Shown here one piece after another: positions 1 through 6,450 of a stretch of DNA of 7,033 bases. A program made the position numbers and the translations under genes. Position 1 is the first letter of the stretch, and every line of letters begins with the position of its first letter. A model generated the notes under the pieces. It saw only the letters and a program-made list of their open reading frames with translations. It was not told the DNA's origin and made no database searches. The stretch is from an uncultured Bacteroidales bacterium. GTDB lineage: Bacteria > Bacteroidota > Bacteroidia > Bacteroidales > Muribaculaceae. The DNA is taken from positions 1-7,033 of the forward strand of contig URZM01000110.1 of the NCBI GenBank assembly GCA_900552315.1. Direction: 5' to 3'.

Positions 1-6
1 AAGGCG

Positions 7-39
7 ACAAGGCCCGGTGGGAAATCCATCGGGCCTTGT
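7..39. terminator. Hairpin downstream of glnN, probable terminator
   Basis: An inverted repeat has arms at 7-20 and 26-39 and a 5-nt loop, and lies 24 bp past the glnN stop codon. Ten outer base pairs are perfect. The 17/29 position is a G-U pair in plus-strand RNA but a C/A mismatch in minus-strand RNA, so the hairpin folds slightly better from the plus strand. No long T-tract follows on either strand within the window. It could end glnN transcription, serve a convergent gene to the left of the window, or do both. The hairpin is seen directly; the terminator role is inferred. Confidence 0.5.
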
Positions 40-62
40 AATTATAAGGACAGCGCCTCGTC

Positions 63-2255
63 TCAGCGTATGAAGAGGAGTTCGCGGTATTTGGGCAGCG
101 GCCAGATCTCGTTGTCGACCATCAGCTCGAGCTTGTCTATGTGATAGCGGATGGCCTCCATGCGGGGCACCACGGTGTCGTGGTAGGCTATGGCCTTCTC
201 CCTCTCGGACTCGATGCGGTTGGCTACCTTGCGGGCCTCCACCATGGCCTCCACCTCGTCGCGTATCACGTTCATGTGCGAGGCCATCTCCTTGATGGAT
301 TTCAGGTCGGAGGCGGCTATGCAGGCTGCGTCATCCTGCGGGAAGAGGCGCATGATCTTGTCGGCATTGTCGAGCAGCGTGCTCTGGTAGCGAGTGGCGG
401 CGGGCAGGATGTGGTTTATGGCCAGGTCGCCGAGCACACGGGCCTCGATCTGGATTTTCTTGGTGTACATTTCCCATTTCACCTCGTTGCGCGCCTCAAG
501 CTCCAGCTTGTTGAAGACCCCTGCGCGGGCGAACATCTCCACGGTCTGGGGGAGCAGGTAGGCGTCGTACATGAGGGGAGCGGAGGTCTCGATGTCGAGT
601 CCGCGACGCGCCGCCTCCTCTTTCCATTCGTCGGAATAGCCGTTGCCGTCGAAATGTATGGGCTTGCTCTCGGCTATGAGCATGCGTATCTCGTCGAGGA
701 GCACCTTCTCCAGACTCTTGCCTGAGGCTGTAGTCTTCTCCACCTTGTCGGCAAACGAGGCCAGCTGGTCGGCCACGGCGGCGTTCAGGGCTATCATGGC
801 CGAGGCGTTGTTGGCCGAGGAGCCGACGGCGCGGAACTCGAAACGGTTGCCTGTGAAGGCGAAAGGCGACGTGCGGTTGCGGTCAGTATTGTCCATCATG
901 ATTTCGGGAATCTGAGCCACGTCGAGCTTCAGGCCCTCCTTGCCGGTAAGGTCCAGCAGATTGTCGGTGGTGTTATGCTCTATCTCGTCGAGTATGTGCG
1001 AGAGCTGGGAACCCAAGAACATGGATATGATGGCCGGGGGAGCCTCGTTGGCCCCGAGCCTGTGGGCGTTGGTGGCCGAGATGATGGAAGCCTTCAGCAG
1101 GGCGTTGTGGCGATGCACGGCAGCCATGACGTTCACCACGAAAGTGATGAACTGCAGGTTGTCGCGACGTGTTTTGCCGGGAGCGAAGAGCAGCACGCCT
1201 GTGTCGGTGGAGAGGCTCCAGTTGTTGTGCTTGCCTGAGCCGTTGATGCCGGAGAAAGGTTTCTCATGGAGCAGGACACGGAAATTATGGCGGCGCGCCA
1301 CCTCGGCCATCAGCGACATGAGCAGCAGGTTGTGGTCGTTGGCCAGGTTCGTCTCCTCGAAGATGGGAGCCAGCTCAAACTGGTTGGGCGCCACCTCGTT
1401 GTGGCGTGTCTTGGCCGGGATGCCGAGCTTGTGGCACTCTATCTCCAGGTCAAGCATGAAGGCCTCCACACGCGATGGTATGGCTCCGAAATAATGGTCC
1501 TCAAGCTGCTGGTTCTTGGCGCTCTCGTGTCCCATGAGCGTGCGACCCGTCATCACCAGGTCGGGGCGCGCGGCATAGAGCGCCTCGTCCACCAGAAAGT
1601 ATTCCTGCTCCCAGCCCAGGTTGCTCGTCACGTGTCCCACGGCGGGGTCGAACAGACGCGCCACGCGGGTGGCGGCCTTGTCGACACTGTTCAAAGCCCT
1701 GAGCAGCGGAGTCTTGTAGTCCAGGGCCTCACCGGTGTAGGATATGAAAATCGTGGGGATGCAGAGGGTGTTGTCAACTATAAAAGCAGGCGAAGAGATG
1801 TCCCAGGCCGAGTATCCGCGTGCCTCGAAGGTGTTGCGGATACCGCCGTTGGGAAAGGAGGAGGCGTCAGGCTCCTGCTGCACCAGCAGCTTGCCCGTGA
1901 ACTTCTCTATCACCCCGCCTTTGCCGTCATGCTCAATGAACGCGTCATGCTTCTCGGCAGTGCCGTCCGTCATGGGCTGGAACCAGTGGGTGTAGTGACG
2001 TGCCCCGTTGTCCACCGCCCAGCGTTTCATGCCACGGGCCACGTCGTCGGCCACGGCACGCGACAAGGGTTGCTTGAGGTCGATGGCGCGCACAAGCGCG
2101 TCATACGTCTCCTTGGAGAGGTATTCAAACATTTTCTGCCTGTTGAAGACCTTTGAAGCGTAATACACCTCGGGGCGTTCGGCGGGAATCTCAACCGCTT
2201 TTGCCTTGCGGGAAGAAGCTTCTTCCACGCTTTTGAATCTTAAGGATGTCGACAT
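63..2255 (-). CDS. glnN: Glutamine synthetase type III (GSIII)
   Basis: ATP-dependent synthesis of glutamine from glutamate and ammonia in the cytoplasm, the main ammonia-assimilation step. The 730 residues match the usual GSIII length (about 730, far longer than the roughly 470 of GSI). Family hallmarks in order are the N-terminal GSIII block HYTHWFQPMTDGTAEKHDAF (88-107), the glutamate and metal-binding segment GWEQEYFLVD (214-223), NEVAPNQFELAP (286-297), HEKPFSGINGSGKHNNWS (330-347) and NRTSPFAFTGNRFEFRAVGSS, starting at 460. The C-terminal third is a GSIII-specific, largely helical region. The ATG at 2255 is chosen because the N-terminus aligns with the usual GSIII opening (LRFKSVEEA, then VFNRQKMFEYL). 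It starts 8 bp after the dapL stop, so it is probably co-transcribed with dapL. No convincing promoter was seen in that gap. The gene is intact, and the family assignment is very secure. Confidence 0.97.
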   Translation of the reverse strand: MSTSLRFKSVEEASSRKAKAVEIPAERPEVYYASKVFNRQKMFEYLSKETYDALVRAIDLKQPLSRAVADDVARGMKRWAVDNGARHYTHWFQPMTDGTAEKHDAFIEHDGKGGVIEKFTGKLLVQQEPDASSFPNGGIRNTFEARGYSAWDISSPAFIVDNTLCIPTIFISYTGEALDYKTPLLRALNSVDKAATRVARLFDPAVGHVTSNLGWEQEYFLVDEALYAARPDLVMTGRTLMGHESAKNQQLEDHYFGAIPSRVEAFMLDLEIECHKLGIPAKTRHNEVAPNQFELAPIFEETNLANDHNLLLMSLMAEVARRHNFRVLLHEKPFSGINGSGKHNNWSLSTDTGVLLFAPGKTRRDNLQFITFVVNVMAAVHRHNALLKASIISATNAHRLGANEAPPAIISMFLGSQLSHILDEIEHNTTDNLLDLTGKEGLKLDVAQIPEIMMDNTDRNRTSPFAFTGNRFEFRAVGSSANNASAMIALNAAVADQLASFADKVEKTTASGKSLEKVLLDEIRMLIAESKPIHFDGNGYSDEWKEEAARRGLDIETSAPLMYDAYLLPQTVEMFARAGVFNKLELEARNEVKWEMYTKKIQIEARVLGDLAINHILPAATRYQSTLLDNADKIMRLFPQDDAACIAASDLKSIKEMASHMNVIRDEVEAMVEARKVANRIESEREKAIAYHDTVVPRMEAIRYHIDKLELMVDNEIWPLPKYRELLFIR

Positions 2256-2263
2256 AATCCGTA

Positions 2264-3478
2264 TTATTTGTTGAAATCGAAATTAGCTATTCTTCGTGCC
2301 GCCTCACGGGTGGCCTCCGGCGTGTTGAAGGCGGTGAGGCGCACGAATCCTTCACCGCAATCTCCGAACCCGCTTCCAGGGGTGCAGACCAGTTGCAGAC
2401 GGTGGAGCATCACGTCGAAGAATCTCCACGAATCCTCGCCATGGGGAGTCTTGACCCACAAGTATGGTGCGTCCTTGCCGCCATATGCCTCGAGACCGGC
2501 CTGCCTGCAAGCCGCGAGCAGCAGCCGCGCGTTCTCCATGTATGACGCTATGGCGCCTCTTACATATTCCTGCCCTTCCGGTGCATAGACCGCCTCTGCG
2601 GCCCGTTGCGACACATAACTCGCGCCATTGAACTTGGTGGACTGCCTGCGTTCCCACATGCCGTTGAGCGAATGGACCCCTCCCCTGCTGTCTCGCGCCA
2701 TGAGCGACCGGGGCACCACCGTATAGCCGCAGCGCAGGCCCGTGAACCCCGCAGTCTTGGAAAAGCTGCGGAACTCGATGGCCACCTCTCTGGCCCCCTC
2801 AAGCTCGTATATGCTGTGAGGGATGCCGGGAGTGGTGATGTATGCCTCGTAGGCGCTGTCAAAAAGGATGACGGCGCCTGTCTCCCGAGCATAGTCCACC
2901 CATTTCTGTAATTCCGCTCTGCCCAGGACCGTGCCTGTGGGATTGTTGGGATAACAGAGATATATAAGCGATGGGCGCGTCTGCGGCAAGCGGGGCACGA
3001 ATCCGCCGGCCGCCGTACAGGGCAAAAGTTCTATGCCGCCACGGCCGCCCATGAGGTTCGTGTCCACATATACAGGATACACAGGGTCTGTGACCGCCAC
3101 ACGGCACTCCCGGCTGAACAGGTCTCCAATGTTTCCCAGATCGGACTTGGCGCCGTCGTTCACGAAGATCTCATTCTCGTCCATGTCCACACCACGTGCA
3201 TGATAATCATGGAGGGCGATGGCCCTGCGCAGAAACATATAACCATGTTCCGGTCCGTATCCGTGAAATGTCCCGGCATGACCCATATCCTCCACCGCCC
3301 CGCGCATAGCCTCGCATACGGCAGGCGCCAACGGCCTGGTCACATCCCCTATGCCGAGGCTTATGACCGACGCGTCAGGATTGGAATCCCGGTATCGCGC
3401 CACACGGTCGGCCACCTTTGAAAACAGGTAACTCGCGGAAACCTCCAGGAAACATTCATTAATCAGAACTTCACTCAT
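2264..3478 (-). CDS. dapL: LL-diaminopimelate aminotransferase
   Basis: PLP-dependent fold-type I aminotransferase that converts tetrahydrodipicolinate plus glutamate directly to LL-diaminopimelate plus 2-oxoglutarate. This bypasses the succinylase and acetylase branches of lysine and peptidoglycan synthesis. At 404 residues it is close to the usual 410. Visible motifs are the LL-DAP-AT opening NECFLEVSASYLFSKVADRV, the segment LGIGDVTRPL (41-50), DGAKSDLGN (108-116) contacting the cofactor phosphate, DPVYPVYVDTN (131-141), YPNNPTG (176-182), FDSAYEAY (206-213), the Schiff-base lysine K241 in SFSKTAGFTGLRCGY, and the substrate-carboxylate arginine probably at R380. The N-terminal pattern and GIGDVT favour DapL over generic aspartate aminotransferase. 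It sits between dapF, the next enzyme in the pathway, and glnN. A strong terminator lies 21-61 bp upstream of its start, so its own promoter is unclear. The ATG at 3478 fits the family N-terminus. Confidence 0.95.
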   Translation of the reverse strand: MSEVLINECFLEVSASYLFSKVADRVARYRDSNPDASVISLGIGDVTRPLAPAVCEAMRGAVEDMGHAGTFHGYGPEHGYMFLRRAIALHDYHARGVDMDENEIFVNDGAKSDLGNIGDLFSRECRVAVTDPVYPVYVDTNLMGGRGGIELLPCTAAGGFVPRLPQTRPSLIYLCYPNNPTGTVLGRAELQKWVDYARETGAVILFDSAYEAYITTPGIPHSIYELEGAREVAIEFRSFSKTAGFTGLRCGYTVVPRSLMARDSRGGVHSLNGMWERRQSTKFNGASYVSQRAAEAVYAPEGQEYVRGAIASYMENARLLLAACRQAGLEAYGGKDAPYLWVKTPHGEDSWRFFDVMLHRLQLVCTPGSGFGDCGEGFVRLTAFNTPEATREAARRIANFDFNK

Positions 3479-3499
3479 CTTCTACACACATAGTTGTTC

Positions 3500-3539
3500 A
3501 AAAAACAATGATGCGGAACCCATGTGGCTCCGCATCATT
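3500..3539 (-). terminator. Intrinsic terminator after dapF
   Basis: On the minus strand a perfect 11-bp stem (arms 3529-3539 and 3507-3517, ATGATGCGGA type) encloses an 11-nt loop that can add a CC/GG pair. One G follows, then six T residues (3505-3500). It begins 4 bp past the dapF stop codon. Stem plus T-run is the standard Rho-independent layout and is oriented only for minus-strand transcription. It separates dapF from dapL although the two encode consecutive pathway steps, so it may act as a partial terminator that sets a lower downstream dose. Confidence 0.85.
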
Positions 3540-3543
3540 CACA

Positions 3544-4458
3544 TCATATATCGGTACCCTCACCGCGCAGGCAAGGGAAATATTCAATCTCCGCCACAAG
3601 GGCAGCAGGCCCGGTCATGAGCACGTGGGAGTCCGAGCATCTCCATTCTATGGATAGAGTGCCGCCGGGAAGATGTATGTCCACCTTTCGGTCGGCCCGG
3701 CCCGTGAGCATGGCCGCCACCGCCGTGGCGCATGCGCCTGTGCCGCACGCCAGTGTCTCGCCCGAGCCACGCTCCCACACGCGCATAGATATGTTGCCCC
3801 GGTCCTCCACCTTTGCAAACTCTATATTGGCCTTTTCAGGCCAAGCCTCGTGCATTTCCATGAAAGGGCCGCATACATGGACCATATAGTCATCCGGGGC
3901 CTCCGGCAGAAATGTCACACCATGCGGATTGCCCATGCCCACCGGCACAAACTCCAATATTCCCGCAGGAGTCTCGGTCCTGAACGTGGAGGGCTCACCG
4001 GTTACAATATCCGGATCAACAGGTATTGCGCGCGCCGACAGATCAGGGGCGCCCATGTCCACGGTCACGGAAACGACCTGTCCCTTATCGTCGAGATTCA
4101 GATGAAGGCTCTTGACCCCGCTCTTGGTGCAGAGTGTGATATCGGTTTTGTCGGTAAGCGCGAGCAGCCGGACCAGCAGTGCAACGCAACGGCTCGCATT
4201 GCCGCACATCTGCGCCTCCGAACCGTCTGCATTCCATATACGCATGGTGAAATCCGTGTGCTCTCCCCGCCCCACAAGCACAAGGCCGTCAGCCCCTATG
4301 CCACGGTGGCGGTCTGAGACCTCCATGGCGAGAACAGACAAATCGAGAGTTGGAGGCAAGTCGCTCTCAAGCACATAGATATAATCATTGCCAAGCCCGT
4401 GCATCTTGAAACAATGCAAAGGCAGCGGACCGGCCTGTCCGAATCTGCGGGGAATCAT
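3544..4458 (-). CDS. dapF: Diaminopimelate epimerase
   Basis: Cofactor-independent epimerase that converts LL-diaminopimelate to meso-diaminopimelate, the precursor of lysine and of the peptidoglycan cross-linking residue. The two catalytic cysteines are present: C85 in MCGNASRC (84-91) and C238 in ACGTGAC (237-243). Other family motifs are KMHGLGNDYIYV (18-29), DRHRGIGADGL (49-59), GNPHGV (176-181) and WERGSGETLACGTG. From this ATG the protein is 304 residues, against roughly 275 for many homologues. About 13-14 residues of the excess are an N-terminal extension (from MIPRRFGQAG) before the usual F-x-KMHG opening, and the rest are small insertions. An in-frame TTG two codons upstream (4464) is an alternative start. 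I prefer the ATG because TTG starts are uncommon in this phylum. A well-formed promoter lies 29 bp upstream and a terminator follows, so the gene can be expressed on its own. Confidence 0.95.
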   Translation of the reverse strand: MIPRRFGQAGPLPLHCFKMHGLGNDYIYVLESDLPPTLDLSVLAMEVSDRHRGIGADGLVLVGRGEHTDFTMRIWNADGSEAQMCGNASRCVALLVRLLALTDKTDITLCTKSGVKSLHLNLDDKGQVVSVTVDMGAPDLSARAIPVDPDIVTGEPSTFRTETPAGILEFVPVGMGNPHGVTFLPEAPDDYMVHVCGPFMEMHEAWPEKANIEFAKVEDRGNISMRVWERGSGETLACGTGACATAVAAMLTGRADRKVDIHLPGGTLSIEWRCSDSHVLMTGPAALVAEIEYFPCLRGEGTDI

Positions 4459-4486
4459 TTTCAATATTTGCGTTACTTAGCAAATG

Positions 4487-4517
4487 CAAAATTATAAAAA
4501 ATTCCCTAAAGAGGCAA
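4487..4517 (-). promoter_or_regulatory. Bacteroidetes-type promoter for dapF
   Basis: Reading the minus strand, a TTG (4517-4515) is followed after exactly 20 nt by TAATTTTG (4494-4487). This matches the Bacteroidetes primary-sigma consensus (-33 TTG/TTTG, spacer about 19-21, -7 TAnnTTTG). An A/T-rich tract (about 4553-4528) lies upstream. The implied start site near 4480 gives a 5' leader of about 20-25 nt before the dapF ATG. The motif is seen directly; its activity is inferred. Confidence 0.65.
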
Positions 4518-4592
4518 CCTTCACCTCATTTTTTTCAAATATTTTATTCCGGACATGTATCCCGGCCCGTGAACCAGCAGCGAGGAGACAGC

Positions 4593-4958
4593 TCAGCGGA
4601 AATCCATGGTCACGGCAGCGGAGCCTTGGAAACCGGGGATGGGAGGAGACACCTTGCGTATCTTTGCGGTAAGGGAAAGCAACTGCGGCCACCTGGCACG
4701 GATGGCTTTAGCCACTCTCGCCACAAGGTGCTCCAACAGGTCGGAGGGGCGGTCGAACTCCGCCTTGAGCACATCATAGACATCGGCATAGGAAATAGTG
4801 CCCTCGAGCTTGTCCGTCTCACAGCCTTCCTGGTGCGGAACAGTGATGTCTATCCACGCCTCGAACTCGGCTCCGACAGTACGCTCCTGGCCAAACACGC
4901 CATGATAGCCGTAAAGACGCACCCCCTCGAGGCTTATTGTAATCGTAGACGCGGTCAT
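4593..4958 (-). CDS. folB: Dihydroneopterin aldolase
   Basis: Cleaves 7,8-dihydroneopterin to 6-hydroxymethyl-7,8-dihydropterin and glycolaldehyde in folate synthesis, usually as a homo-octamer. The 121 residues match the usual 115-125. Residues expected of the family are visible: E25 in GQERTVG (equivalent to the pterin-site Glu22), Y57 in ISYADVYDVL (Tyr54), E76 in LLEHLV (the Glu74 that anchors the pterin ring), and the catalytic lysine K102 in KIRKVSPPIPG. The N-terminal strand ITISLEGVRLYGYHGV is the typical DHNA opening. It starts 30 bp after the rpiB stop, so the two are probably one transcript. The small palindrome at 4971-4983 in that gap has no T-run. The ATG at 4958 fits the family start. 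The gene is intact, and the only close alternative is a related tunnelling-fold enzyme. Confidence 0.93.
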   Translation of the reverse strand: MTASTITISLEGVRLYGYHGVFGQERTVGAEFEAWIDITVPHQEGCETDKLEGTISYADVYDVLKAEFDRPSDLLEHLVARVAKAIRARWPQLLSLTAKIRKVSPPIPGFQGSAAVTMDFR

Positions 4959-4988
4959 ATATATAGCTTTCTGTCCGGGACAGCTTAC

Positions 4989-5420
4989 TCAGCACACGGG
5001 AATCTTGTCTATGCGGCGCTGATGGCGTCCCCCCTCGAACTTGGCGTCGAGATATGCGTCGACCACCTCCTTGGCCAGTTCCTCCGTGATGAAGCGAGCC
5101 GGCAGCACAAGCACATTGGCATTGTTATGCTCCTTGGCCAAAGTGGCCAGGGCAGGTTGCCAGCATAGGGCGGCCCGGATGCCCTGATGCTTGTTGAGAG
5201 TCATCTGTATGCCGTTGCCGGTACCGCACATGGCTATGCCGAAAGCACATTCACCCGCCTCTATGGCCGCAGCGGCCGGGTGGGCGAAATCCGGATAGTC
5301 ACACGACTCCTCGGAATACGTGCCGAAATCCTCCACCTCGTAGCCCTTGGCCTTTACATACTCTTCAAGTACCTGCTTCAAGGCATACCCGGCATGGTCT
5401 GATGCAAACGCGATTTTCAT
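4989..5420 (-). CDS. rpiB: Ribose-5-phosphate isomerase B
   Basis: Interconverts ribose 5-phosphate and ribulose 5-phosphate in the non-oxidative pentose phosphate pathway. The 143-residue RpiB/LacA-family protein carries the full active-site set: D8 and H9 in ASDHAGYALK, the catalytic-base cysteine C65 with T67 in GIAMCGTGNGIQM (61-73), H98 and N99 in EHNNANVL, and phosphate-binding R132 and R136 in the C-terminal EGGRHQRRIDKI. The cysteine base and the GTGNG loop fit RpiB, and there are no lactose or galactose genes nearby to suggest LacA/LacB. It is first in a probable rpiB-folB transcript and is divergent from the polysaccharide operon, sharing a 205-bp intergenic region. The ATG at 5420 directly opens the KIAFASDHAG strand. 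Confidence 0.95.
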   Translation of the reverse strand: MKIAFASDHAGYALKQVLEEYVKAKGYEVEDFGTYSEESCDYPDFAHPAAAAIEAGECAFGIAMCGTGNGIQMTLNKHQGIRAALCWQPALATLAKEHNNANVLVLPARFITEELAKEVVDAYLDAKFEGGRHQRRIDKIPVC

Positions 5421-5461
5421 GATAATAATTGTCTGGAATTATGGTTTAAAATTTCTGAGTA

Positions 5462-5469
5462 CAAAGGTA
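5462..5469 (-). promoter_or_regulatory. -7 element candidate for rpiB-folB
   Basis: The minus strand reads TACCTTTG, an exact match to the Bacteroidetes -7 consensus TAnnTTTG, 41 bp before the rpiB ATG. No clear TTG occurs at the expected -33 distance; that region is A-rich instead. The implied leader is about 35 nt. The match is seen directly; promoter function is inferred from motif and position. Confidence 0.5.
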
Positions 5470-5492
5470 AGCATTTTTTCTAATTTTTTTAG

Positions 5493-5500
5493 TAATTTTG
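5493..5500 (+). promoter_or_regulatory. -7 element candidate for the polysaccharide operon
   Basis: TAATTTTG, followed by C, matches the Bacteroidetes -7 consensus TAnnTTTG. It lies downstream of a T-rich tract (5473-5490). No clear TTG is seen at -33. A start near 5507 would give a leader of about 120 nt that begins just before the hairpin at 5515. It lies 23 bp from the oppositely oriented rpiB -7 candidate. Confidence 0.45.
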
Positions 5501-5514
5501 CATCGCAAAAACGA

Positions 5515-5550
5515 CATTGACGAGGTTCCCCACGGGGAGATTTGTCAATG
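5515..5550 (+). promoter_or_regulatory. Leader hairpin ahead of the polysaccharide export operon
   Basis: A two-tier inverted repeat. The outer arms CATTGAC (5515-5521) and GTCAATG (5544-5550) are perfect. The inner arms TTCCC (5526-5530) and GGGAG (5535-5539) close a CACG tetraloop with one U-G pair, and 4-nt internal loops separate the tiers. It is about 75 bp before the export lipoprotein start and would lie within the first few nucleotides of the transcript if the -7 candidate at 5493 is used. No T-run follows, so it is not a simple terminator. Such a position fits a 5'-leader recognition element, for example for a NusG-family antiterminator of the kind that controls Bacteroidales capsule loci, but that link is speculative. 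Confidence 0.5.
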
Positions 5551-5625
5551 CCTGTGTTTGTGTATAATACTACAAAACAACTGGTAATCAAAATATTATC
5601 CGTCCCAGCATCAACCCTCAAATAG

Positions 5626-6438
5626 ATGAAATCAAAGATTAGTATAGTTTTAGGCAGCGCTCTCCTCCTATTGGCTTCAGGCTGCACAACCACCAAAGAC
5701 GTGCAATATATCCAGGACCTTGCACCCAACTCTATTGAATCGACGATGGCCAATTCCGGCTTGCTGATAGAACCGGACGACCTCTTGAGCATCGTGGTCA
5801 CCACCAAGGACCCGGAACTCGGCACCATCTTCAACCTCCAGCCCGGAACCCTCACCACGGAGCTGAGCAGTTCGGTCACGAACAATATGGGCAACAAACT
5901 GGAATTAGGCTATCGCGTGGACGAGCAGGGAGACATCGTATTCCCGCAACTCGGCACGCTGCACGTGAGCGGCCTGAACCGCCGGCAGCTCGAGAGCATG
6001 ATCAAGCAGAGGCTAATAAAGGAAGGGCTTCTTAAGGATTTCTCCGTCATGGTTTCATTCCAGAACTCCAAGATTTCCATACTCGGAGACGTGGCAAACC
6101 CCGGCAACTATGATTTCAAGGACGACAAGTACACCCTTCTCCAGGCGCTGGCGGACGCCGGAGACCTCAACATCACGGCAGAGCGCGAGGTGATGGTGAT
6201 ACGCGAGAAGAACGGAAAGCGCGAGCTCCACAACGTGGACCTGAAAAGCCGCTCGCTGTTCGACTCCCCGGCCTATTATCTGCAACAGAACGATGTGATA
6301 TACGTGCTTCCCAACGACGTGAAGGCAGCACAGAGAGACCTAAACTCCAACCAATGGCGCCAGGTCAGCACATGGATGGGGCTCGCATCCTTCGTGGCCT
6401 CGATGGCAAGTATCATTGTGGCTTTGACAACAAAATAA
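5626..6438 (+). CDS. Wza-like polysaccharide export outer-membrane lipoprotein
   Basis: Outer-membrane polysaccharide export (OPX) protein that forms the exit channel for capsule or exopolysaccharide. The 270 residues begin with a lipoprotein signal: K2/K4, hydrophobic 5-16, then LASGC with lipidated C20. A Poly_export domain spans roughly 46-142 (LLIEPDDLLSIVV, then YRVDEQGDIVFPQLGTLHVSGLNRRQLE). An SLBB-type domain covers about 148-228 (ISILGDVANPGNYDF, then LLQALADAGDL and DVIYVLPND). A C-terminal hydrophobic helix at about 247-267 (STWMGLASFVASMASIIVAL) matches the membrane-spanning C-terminal helix of OPX proteins. It is shorter than enterobacterial Wza (about 380), as is usual for this phylum. 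The ATG at 5626 is preceded directly by an in-frame TAG and places the signal peptide at residue 1. The downstream Wzz-type gene supports the role. The polymer exported cannot be told from this window. Confidence 0.93.
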   Translation: MKSKISIVLGSALLLLASGCTTTKDVQYIQDLAPNSIESTMANSGLLIEPDDLLSIVVTTKDPELGTIFNLQPGTLTTELSSSVTNNMGNKLELGYRVDEQGDIVFPQLGTLHVSGLNRRQLESMIKQRLIKEGLLKDFSVMVSFQNSKISILGDVANPGNYDFKDDKYTLLQALADAGDLNITAEREVMVIREKNGKRELHNVDLKSRSLFDSPAYYLQQNDVIYVLPNDVKAAQRDLNSNQWRQVSTWMGLASFVASMASIIVALTTK

Positions 6439-6450
6439 ACCGGTGTGGCT

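Noticed and set aside
1266..2156. Plus-strand 296-codon open frame antisense to glnN (and others at 141-725 and 940-1494)
   Set aside because: Lies wholly inside the well-conserved GSIII gene, has low-complexity His/Val/Gly-rich composition and no recognisable motif. It is a shadow frame from GC-rich codon bias.
3479..3543. Lysine riboswitch upstream of dapL
   Set aside because: The 65-nt gap is far too short for the roughly 170-nt L-box and holds only the terminator hairpin.
3673..4317. Plus-strand 214-codon open frame antisense to dapF
   Set aside because: Fully overlaps a DapF with both catalytic cysteines; the His/Arg-rich translation looks like a shadow.
4545..4567. Possible hairpin (CCGG...CCGG) downstream of folB
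   Set aside because: Short, bulged stem followed by an A/T mix without a T-run; not enough for a terminator call.
4971..4983. Small palindrome CTGTCCGGGACAG in the rpiB-folB gap
   Set aside because: Only 5 bp with a 3-nt loop and no T-run; too weak to call a terminator or operator.
5439..5897. Minus-strand 152-codon open frame from within the export gene into the intergenic region
   Set aside because: Antisense to a convincing OPX lipoprotein, crosses the promoter region and shows no domain.
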